DNA from: Astropecten irregularis
Lineage: Eukaryota > Echinodermata > Asteroidea > Paxillosida > Astropectinidae
Direction of reading: 5' to 3'
Assembly (NCBI GenBank): GCA_963971285.1
Contig: OZ020258.1
Span: 2,976,001 to 3,040,000 of the forward strand
DNA: 64,000 bases
Shown here in pieces: positions 57,476-64,000 of the stretch (its first letter is position 1; every line of letters starts with the position of its first letter). The position numbers were made by a program, and so were the translations under genes. The notes under the pieces were generated by a model, which made no database searches, had not been told where the DNA came from, and saw only the letters and a program-made list of their open reading frames with translations.

Positions 57476-60400
57476 ATGAAGTACGTCAAGCTACCGTATG
57501 AAGCGAGGAGGGATGCCATGCGGTGTGTGGTGATGGAGGGGCCGTCCAGACGATGTGTGTTACCCTTGTCTGTCATTGTACTGTCCTCTTATTCATCATC
57601 CATTTCATCTCCCAATCCATACTTCTCTATATGTCCTCATTTCATTCCTACCTCATCGGGCGACATTTCATTTCTTCTTGGTGCTCTTTCGGGAGAGCCT
57701 TCACCACTAGGTGAAAAGTTCAATGCCTTGAAGGTTGCATCGCCTCAAGGAAGTCTGTCTACCCATAGCGAGGGTATCTCAGCGAAGTCTGACCCACCAG
57801 CATGTGGGTGTACTATGTCGTGCGAGGCATATGTACCCTGGTCACAACAACGGCTGCGTGGCCTTGCAGGACAGACGAAAACAGATGAACCAGTTGACGT
57901 TGCAGTTGAGATGGCTGTAGCGGTGCAGGCAGCCTGCTTTACTTCTGGCAAATCTGATGCTGACCAAAATGATGTAATGCTGATCAATCAATATGAACCA
58001 ATAATGCTGAACAAATATGAACCAATAATGTTGAACCAATATGAACCAATAATGCTGAACCAATATGAACCAACGGTGAGCAACCCATGTCATACAGTGT
58101 TGACGAAGCCATATGAAAGAGTGATGACCAAGCCATGTGAAGCAACGGTAAGAAAGCAAGCCAAAACAGTAAGTACAAAATGTGACTTGTCGTATGATTT
58201 CAGCTTTGTAACAGGGACAGAGACCTGTGTTCATGATGGCATCTGGAACAAAGCATATATGGAACCAGAGAAGATGACAAAGTGGCTGAAGAAGGTAGAC
58301 CATGTGCGGAGAAACAGATTGCAGAACTTCACCTCGAGAAGTACATACAGGTATAGACAATTAATGAAATGTTTGGATGGGAAAAAATATTGTGCTGGTG
58401 GTAAGGTTGTGGATTATGTTGTGGAGGAGTTCCAATGGAAAAAGAGCAGAAGGTCAGGGAAAGTGAGCAGGAAGAGACAAAGAAGACAATCTTGTAAGGA
58501 ATCCTACAATAGACGTAGAGGTGGGAAAAGAATTGAACAGCGTATGAGTAAAGATGAGAAGACAGCTCATGGATATGCACAGAGAATTATTTACTCGCAG
58601 ACAGACAGTACATTGAAGACAGTGTTGCATAAACAGAATTCTAGAAGAACAGAAGGTGAGAGAAAGCAAAGAAAAAGAGTTTGTAACAGAAAGAGAGGGG
58701 GTATGAAGAGAGCGGATGTGTTGATAGACCAAACTGAACATGTTGGAATCGGTAAAGACAATGTGATGACAAATGTAATAAAATCACTCCCGAAGAATGT
58801 AAATGATGTGATATGTGTAAAGGACCATGTTAGCCATTGTGATGATATGGTCGGAAAGGCAAATGCTTGCTGGTTGTGTGATGAAATGATCGGGTTATCT
58901 GACAGTAATGTGCAATGCGATTGTTGTACTATTTGGTACCATGTCAAGTGTATGAATTTTATGAAGATGGAGCAGATTTTGTGCAATAAATCAGTGATGT
59001 GGGTATGCATGAAATGTGGCAAGGCTACTTACACTGAGTCTCTTTTGTATGACCTTGGTATTCCAACAGATGTAAATGTTTTTGAGATGGACAGGCATGA
59101 CATGGAAAAGGAAACTTTCATGGGCAGAATGAGTGCAGATAGTGGCATCAAAGACAGCAAGATGAAGAATGTAAGTGAAGTAAAAACAAACACATGTTCA
59201 AGTAGGAGAGGGCAGAAGACAAGTTTGAGAAAAGTACATGTAAATGGAGTCAGACTAAATGAGCAGACTGGTGGTTATTCATTGAGGGATAAGAAAGATC
59301 AGACTTCAAATGATCAGAATAAAAATAATAGAGAAAGGGTGGAAAGTGAAGGCATGGCAGATAGAGGAAGTAGAATGTGTACGAGAAGTCAAAAGGTTGC
59401 TGTCAGTAAAGATATTGTTTCTGCTGAAAAGACCTGTCAAGAGGGAAATATGAACACAGATCATGAAGTGACATCACAAACATGTGACATTAAATATGGA
59501 TTGCGAAGTAGGAAAAGAGAGGCAGAATCTGGTACTGAAACTAGTGATACAAAAACTCAACCCAAGAAAGTCAAACACAAAAGTTCATGTACAGAGAATA
59601 GAGGTCTGTCTGTTGAAACATCAAGAAACAGCAATGAAAGAATAATACAGGGTAGTTTCCATCAAGGTGATCTGAGATTTGGCATCAATAGTGGCAAACA
59701 GTGTGTTGCAAACAGTTTGTGTGCTGTGTTGTACAGTAAAACCAAGTTATTGAAAGACTGGTCTTGTCATGATATGAATGTTACATTGCAAACAGGAAAT
59801 GAATTGTACAGTTATTTATCTCGGAGCAGTACAGTGAATCATGACTTTTTATTAGTGACTGAATTGCCAAATGAGATCAATCTATTGAACCATCATTTCA
59901 GTTTAAGATTTGAAGATCCTGTGTGTGGTACTTTAGGCGATGAATATAATTTGTCAGAATTTAACATGGTCCCAATGAATCGTGCACTAGAACAGACTTT
60001 GCAGAGACACTATGCAACTTTTGTATGTTTTAATGGGAATACATTTGTTGTTATTGCCCAGAGTAGAATGTATTATATTTTTGATTCTCATTCTAGAGAT
60101 CAGCATGGTTGTCAGGCAAGTGAAGGACGGAGTTTGTTGAAGTGTGTCACAACTTGGCAGGATGTACACAGGTATTGTACTGGATTGGCACAATCTATGT
60201 CATTATCTAATCATACACAGTATGAAATTACAGGTATGAATGTAGTGTTAGATGATGAGGTAGTACAAGATGTTGCTAGTATTGCACACTGTAAGGTTGA
60301 ACACAATGAGTCAGTTATGGAGGCTTGTCAGAGTGGAGTCCAGGATGGTGATGGAGTACATGTACCTTGTAATGAACATGTTTCTGGTCATGTCTATGAA

Positions 60401-63400
60401 GAAAATCTAAACACAAGTCATGAAATGGGTTCAAGTGATACAGATGATGCAGCTGATGATGTTGATGATGTTGAAGTAGTGAAGGTGACACAGCATGATG
60501 TCTATAAATTTGTTCCTTTGAAATACATCAACAAGGTTGTTCTATGTAGAAAGTATGGATTGAGGAATGTATCAAATCCAGTGGAAGACATTCATGCTGA
60601 ATATGAACAAATGGAACGACCTGCTGACATGAGGAAAATCAAAGGTGATGGAAACTGCTTCTTCCGTAGTATTTCCTATTCACTTTCTGGAACAGAGGAT
60701 AATCATATGTGCTTGCGAATGGCAGTTGTTAATCACATGTTAAAGCATAAAACTAAATTCCGTAACATTTTGCGAGAAGGATTCAGTAGTGTTGAAGATT
60801 ATGTCATGAGGAAGTGTTTGTTTAATTCTGGCGTATGGGCTACAGAGGTTGAAATTATGGTAATGGCACACATGCTGGGTGTAAACATATATATATATGA
60901 TGATGTAAATAAGTGGTGTATGTTTTCAAACCGTATTGTTGAGGACAGTGCTATTTCTTTGGATGAAGGCATTTATCTGTACCACAAACAACGAATTCAC
61001 TATGATGTTGTACTGTCAATTGATAGACCATCTGTTAGGCAAGGTAGAGACCATGACAAAGGTGTGCTTGACCAAAATGATGTGAATAAAAACAAAGAAA
61101 GAAGACAGGGAACAAGCTCAACTTCTAAAATACATGTAGATGAAAGTAAGAAACAACAGGGAAGGAAACGAGTAAATAAACGATTACAACAAAAGTTAGC
61201 TAAAGAGAAGGCTCAAGAAAGATATTGGCAAAAGAAACCTGTAGAGGATGGTATCAAAAAGAAAAGAGCTTATGACCAAAGGAGATACACAAAAAATGCT
61301 GATAAGAAGAAGGAGAAGTTAAACAAAAGGTATCATAATGACCTTGAGTTCAAAGAGGAAAGATTGAATTTTGAAAGATTTAAATATCGACTGCCAGAAA
61401 AAGCACTGAGGAAAAAGAGAAAGTATCGAGAAAATAGTGAATATCGAGAAGGATTAATTGATTGTGGGAAGAAGAAATATCATGATGATGCTGAATTTAG
61501 GAGAAAATTGATAGAATCTGGCAAAAAGAAGTATCTTGATGATGATGAGTACAGAGCAAAATTGATAGAATCTGGCAAAAAGAAGTATCTTGATGATGAT
61601 GAGTACAGAGCAAAATTGATTAAATCTAGCAAAAAGAAGTATCTTGATAATGATGAGTACAGAGCAAAATTGATTAAATCTGGCAAAAAGAAGTATCTTG
61701 ATAATGATGAGCACAGAGCAAAATTGATTAAATCTGGCAAAAAGAAGTATCTTGATGATGCTGTATTCAAGAAAAAATTAATTGATAGTGGCAAAAGAAA
61801 GTATCGTGATAATGTCCAATACAGAAAGATAGTGAACAGTAAGTATAAAGAAGATGAAACATATAGAGAAAAGGTAAAAAAACGTGCTAGACAACGATAT
61901 CATGAAGATGTAGCATACAGAAACAGGAAAATCAACTTTGCTAAATGTTATTACTATGTGAATACTTCATACCGAAAGAGGCTTATTAAAAATATTAAAC
62001 GGAAATATCACAGTAATGCGAAATATAGGAGTTATTTCATACAAGCTGCCACAGAAAGGTATCGGAGAAAAATTGCACAGCGCCAACACTGGAGACGTTG
62101 TATGGATAATGTGACCAAAGCTTTCAAACAAGATATTTCTATGGGTCCAGAGTATGTGTGTGCATCATGCTACAAACTTTTGTTTAGAAAACAAGTTGTC
62201 AAATGTAATAAGAAGAAATACAAGGATAAAAGTTGTATCTCAGAGGAGTATCTTCATACATGTAATAATCAATGTTCATCACAATGTGTCATAGCAGCTT
62301 CTAGTAGATCTTGTTTGTGGATATGTCACACTTGTCATAGAAAATTACTTAGTAAAAGAATACCAGCTGAAGCATGTGTGAATAATTTGAAATTGATCAA
62401 TATTCCTGATGAACTTGCATGTTTAAACATTTTGGAAGAACATCTGATTGCAATACATTTGCCATTCATGAAACTAATTGCATTACCAAAGGGTGGACAG
62501 CATGGCATGAGAGGTCCAGTAGTGTGTGTTCCATCAAATATAACAGACACAGTGAATGTATTACCAAGACCTGAACATAGTAATGAAATGATTCGTGTTA
62601 AGTTGAAGAGGAAATTATCATATAAGGGATATTACCAGTATCAATTTGTAAATAGGCAACATGTTGAGTGTGCATTACACTATCTGAAGCACAATAATAA
62701 ATGGTATAAAGACATTGAAATTAACAGTGATTGGGAGAATCCAATACCAGATGATGCAGATGATGAGGAAAATGTAGCTGATGTCAAAGAGGAAGTTGAT
62801 GAGACTAATGGTAGTAGAAGAGATAATGAACATGGAAGTGATGATGAAGAAACAGATGATGATCGTTTGAATGGCTTGGCATTAGATACTTGTCTTCAAC
62901 CAGTTGATATAGGACAAGAAGTACTTGATCAATATTTCAATGATGTGTTGTGTGTTGCTCCTTGTGAAGGCAATAGTCCAATCAGAATTTTGATGGAACA
63001 GGGTAATGAGGCAAAGTGCTTTCCTGTATTATTTCCAACAGGCCAACCAACTTTTCATGACAAACGTAATGTGACTATAACATTCTGTAGATATTTCCAC
63101 AACAGATTAATGAATGTTGATAATAGATTTGCAAAGAGCACCCAATATATTTTCTATGCACAGTATTTGTCTGAGATTCAAAAAGTCATGTCTAGCGTGT
63201 CTATTGCAATGCGTAAAGGTTCAGACAAGAGGTGGAGTGGTGAGAAAATCAGTGCAAGAGAAATCAATGACACAAATAAATTGAGTGATATCTTGAAGTC
63301 TGATAGCGGTTATAAATTCCTGAAACCTATTCGTGGTACACCTCCATATTGGCAAGCAACACAGAAGGATGTATTGGCTATGGTCAGACAGTTGGGAATA

Positions 63401-64000
63401 CCAACTTGGTTTTGTTCATTTTCTGCAGCTGATATGCGATGGCCTGAAGTAATCAATACAATTCTGAGGCAGCAAGGTGATTCAAGAGATGTGAAAGATT
63501 TGGATTGGAATGAGAAATGCACTTTATTAAGAAGCAATCCTGTAACTGCTGCTAGAATGTTTGACCAACGATTCCATACATTTTTGAGAGATGTCATTAT
63601 GTCTCCCGCTGAACCAATTGGAAGAGTTAAAGATTATTTCTATAGAGTAGAATTCCAGCAGAGAGGCTCACCACATACACATTGTCTATTCTGGATTGAT
63701 AATGCTCCAGTAATAGGAAGAGATAGAGATCAGGATGTCATCAGATTTATTGACAAACACATCAGTTGTAAATTACCATCAAAGGACGAAGATGAAGAAT
63801 TAAATCAAATTATCAGTGAGGTTCAGCAACATAGCAGGAAACATTCCAAAACATGTAAGAAGAAAGGTACTGAATGCAGGTTTAATTTCCCTAGACCACC
63901 ATCTGAGAGAACATTTATTGCACAGCCAAAGCGAGGCCCTCAGAAGAGTCGTGAAGAAGATACAAGTGAATGTAAAGAGGCTGAGGAGTTATTGAAATCT
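57476..64000 (+). CDS. Helitron transposon protein, 5' part (PHD finger, C76-like protease, OTU, Rep); runs off the window
   Basis: Rolling-circle (Helitron-type) transposase/replicase, incomplete at the 3' end. The frame is open without a stop from 57347 to 64000. I start at ATG 57476 because a pyrimidine-rich TTCTGTCATCCACAG acceptor precedes it; ATG 57374 is the alternative. Domains, numbered from 57476: short repeat NQYEPIML about 170-198; very basic region 280-430; PHD finger 465-514 (C4HC3, ending WVCMKC); papain-fold protease about 730-900 with GKQC (C743) and DSH (D870, H872), like C76 tegument-type proteases; acidic linker; OTU about 1052-1180 with GDGNCFFRS (D1058, C1061) and IHYD (H1175); basic repeats about 1331-1450; Cys-rich DUF6570-like region 1555-1700, ending [13 protein letters not shown] and VNVLPR; Helitron-like N/Rep domain from about 1800 with SPHTHCLFW (H2067, H2069). 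Catalytic tyrosines and a Pif1-type helicase are expected to follow. An intact frame this long suggests recent activity. Confidence 0.93.
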   Translation, partial: MKYVKLPYEARRDAMRCVVMEGPSRRCVLPLSVIVLSSYSSSISSPNPYFSICPHFIPTSSGDISFLLGALSGEPSPLGEKFNALKVASPQGSLSTHSEGISAKSDPPACGCTMSCEAYVPWSQQRLRGLAGQTKTDEPVDVAVEMAVAVQAACFTSGKSDADQNDVMLINQYEPIMLNKYEPIMLNQYEPIMLNQYEPTVSNPCHTVLTKPYERVMTKPCEATVRKQAKTVSTKCDLSYDFSFVTGTETCVHDGIWNKAYMEPEKMTKWLKKVDHVRRNRLQNFTSRSTYRYRQLMKCLDGKKYCAGGKVVDYVVEEFQWKKSRRSGKVSRKRQRRQSCKESYNRRRGGKRIEQRMSKDEKTAHGYAQRIIYSQTDSTLKTVLHKQNSRRTEGERKQRKRVCNRKRGGMKRADVLIDQTEHVGIGKDNVMTNVIKSLPKNVNDVICVKDHVSHCDDMVGKANACWLCDEMIGLSDSNVQCDCCTIWYHVKCMNFMKMEQILCNKSVMWVCMKCGKATYTESLLYDLGIPTDVNVFEMDRHDMEKETFMGRMSADSGIKDSKMKNVSEVKTNTCSSRRGQKTSLRKVHVNGVRLNEQTGGYSLRDKKDQTSNDQNKNNRERVESEGMADRGSRMCTRSQKVAVSKDIVSAEKTCQEGNMNTDHEVTSQTCDIKYGLRSRKREAESGTETSDTKTQPKKVKHKSSCTENRGLSVETSRNSNERIIQGSFHQGDLRFGINSGKQCVANSLCAVLYSKTKLLKDWSCHDMNVTLQTGNELYSYLSRSSTVNHDFLLVTELPNEINLLNHHFSLRFEDPVCGTLGDEYNLSEFNMVPMNRALEQTLQRHYATFVCFNGNTFVVIAQSRMYYIFDSHSRDQHGCQASEGRSLLKCVTTWQDVHRYCTGLAQSMSLSNHTQYEITGMNVVLDDEVVQDVASIAHCKVEHNESVMEACQSGVQDGDGVHVPCNEHVSGHVYEENLNTSHEMGSSDTDDAADDVDDVEVVKVTQHDVYKFVPLKYINKVVLCRKYGLRNVSNPVEDIHAEYEQMERPADMRKIKGDGNCFFRSISYSLSGTEDNHMCLRMAVVNHMLKHKTKFRNILREGFSSVEDYVMRKCLFNSGVWATEVEIMVMAHMLGVNIYIYDDVNKWCMFSNRIVEDSAISLDEGIYLYHKQRIHYDVVLSIDRPSVRQGRDHDKGVLDQNDVNKNKERRQGTSSTSKIHVDESKKQQGRKRVNKRLQQKLAKEKAQERYWQKKPVEDGIKKKRAYDQRRYTKNADKKKEKLNKRYHNDLEFKEERLNFERFKYRLPEKALRKKRKYRENSEYREGLIDCGKKKYHDDAEFRRKLIESGKKKYLDDDEYRAKLIESGKKKYLDDDEYRAKLIKSSKKKYLDNDEYRAKLIKSGKKKYLDNDEHRAKLIKSGKKKYLDDAVFKKKLIDSGKRKYRDNVQYRKIVNSKYKEDETYREKVKKRARQRYHEDVAYRNRKINFAKCYYYVNTSYRKRLIKNIKRKYHSNAKYRSYFIQAATERYRRKIAQRQHWRRCMDNVTKAFKQDISMGPEYVCASCYKLLFRKQVVKCNKKKYKDKSCISEEYLHTCNNQCSSQCVIAASSRSCLWICHTCHRKLLSKRIPAEACVNNLKLINIPDELACLNILEEHLIAIHLPFMKLIALPKGGQHGMRGPVVCVPSNITDTVNVLPRPEHSNEMIRVKLKRKLSYKGYYQYQFVNRQHVECALHYLKHNNKWYKDIEINSDWENPIPDDADDEENVADVKEEVDETNGSRRDNEHGSDDEETDDDRLNGLALDTCLQPVDIGQEVLDQYFNDVLCVAPCEGNSPIRILMEQGNEAKCFPVLFPTGQPTFHDKRNVTITFCRYFHNRLMNVDNRFAKSTQYIFYAQYLSEIQKVMSSVSIAMRKGSDKRWSGEKISAREINDTNKLSDILKSDSGYKFLKPIRGTPPYWQATQKDVLAMVRQLGIPTWFCSFSAADMRWPEVINTILRQQGDSRDVKDLDWNEKCTLLRSNPVTAARMFDQRFHTFLRDVIMSPAEPIGRVKDYFYRVEFQQRGSPHTHCLFWIDNAPVIGRDRDQDVIRFIDKHISCKLPSKDEDEELNQIISEVQQHSRKHSKTCKKKGTECRFNFPRPPSERTFIAQPKRGPQKSREEDTSECKEAEELLKS
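57984..58072 (+). repeat. About 24-bp tandem repeat in the Helitron N-terminus
   Basis: Four near-identical units code for NQYEPIML. They lie in a poorly conserved-looking linker, and copy number is probably variable. Confidence 0.8.
58868..59017 (+). other. PHD-finger domain inside the Helitron protein
   Basis: C4HC3 zinc-binding pattern: CWLC, CDCC, WYHVKC and WVCMKC in the correct order and spacing. PHD fingers usually read histone H3 tails. An aromatic cage is not obvious from sequence alone. Confidence 0.8.
59650..60200 (+). other. C76-like cysteine protease domain inside the Helitron protein
   Basis: The pattern [18 protein letters not shown] gives the nucleophile Cys743. [20 protein letters not shown] then YIFDSHSRD gives the Asp-x-His pair (870/872). 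This order and the D-x-H spacing match the deubiquitinase fold of herpesvirus large tegument proteins (family C76), known to me from cellular and transposon proteins too. The viral relation is at fold level only. Confidence 0.65.
60629..61018 (+). other. OTU-type deubiquitinase domain inside the Helitron protein
   Basis: [11 protein letters not shown] carries the catalytic Asp and Cys and RIHYDVV the catalytic His, about 115 residues later, as in OTU cysteine proteases. OTU domains are known in many Helitron and Helentron proteins. Confidence 0.88.
61470..61830 (+). repeat. 63-bp in-frame tandem repeat coding for basic about 21-residue units
   Basis: Five to seven units of the form [18 protein letters not shown] follow one another in frame, with more diverged relatives on both sides (about 61,300-62,050). 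Adjacent central units differ by only a few bases, so array length has changed recently. Likely a helical, charged nucleic-acid-binding segment (inference). Confidence 0.85.

Noticed and set aside
57735-57920. Alternative + strand frame at the head of the Helitron gene
   Set aside because: The frame used for the gene stays open through this interval and connects to the PHD and protease domains; this one stops after 61 codons.
57842-59022. Several - strand frames of 80-170 codons opposite the Helitron gene
   Set aside because: Shadows of a repeat-containing coding region; no domains, while the + strand frame has many.
61454-61794. - strand frames with a 21-residue repeat
   Set aside because: Antisense of the in-frame repeat array in the Helitron protein.

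Overview
The window is animal (metazoan) nuclear DNA. It holds two spliced host genes, the 5' two-thirds of one very large transposon gene, and otherwise AT-rich sequence crowded with short non-autonomous DNA transposons. Spliced genes with GT-AG introns, tRNA-derived SINE-like sequence, many MITEs and long minisatellites fit a marine invertebrate. I favour an invertebrate deuterostome such as an echinoderm or hemichordate, but that is inference and not proven here.

Host genes. (1) A five-exon cytochrome P450 of the CYP2/CYP1/CYP17 clan on the + strand (11165-18236, 493 aa). It has a membrane anchor, PPGP hinge, WxxxR, ExxR, PERF and heme-Cys motifs. All four of its introns carry at least one MITE. 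(2) A nine-exon cohesin acetyltransferase (ESCO/Eco1 family) on the - strand (50736-44593, 660 aa). It has a basic SP-rich tail, a C2H2 zinc finger and a complete C-terminal acetyltransferase domain. An E2F-like site lies about 1 kb upstream of its start codon.

Transposon gene. From about 57.4 kb to the right edge there is one uninterrupted + strand reading frame of more than 2,170 codons. It encodes a Helitron-type protein with, in order, a basic N-terminus, a PHD finger, a C76-like papain-fold cysteine protease (Cys...Asp-x-His), an OTU protease, an array of about 21-residue basic repeats, a Cys-rich DUF6570-like region, and a Helitron Rep domain with an H-T-H (HUH) motif. The relaxase tyrosines and the helicase lie beyond the window.

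Repeats. The dominant repeats are about 30 copies of TTAA-flanked, piggyBac-like MITEs of about 360 bp in two sister families, here called A and B. They share one internal half but have different, internally matched terminal repeats. There are A/B chimeras, abutting copies that share one TTAA, and an A-spacer-B composite found at two places in opposite orientation. Other families are a GGCC-ended MITE with 5-bp target duplications (D), GGTCGATTTCACG-type elements (E, and related N), a hAT-like MITE with a perfect 8-bp duplication (F), and several palindromic elements. There are also a 10-bp minisatellite (2.1-3.0 kb), a 25-bp minisatellite (5.6-7.0 kb), and a duplicated tract dense in TGACGTCA sites (52.6-54.6 kb).

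No rRNA, CRISPR, operon or bacterial feature is seen. Most other short open frames lie inside MITEs or minisatellites and are not genes.
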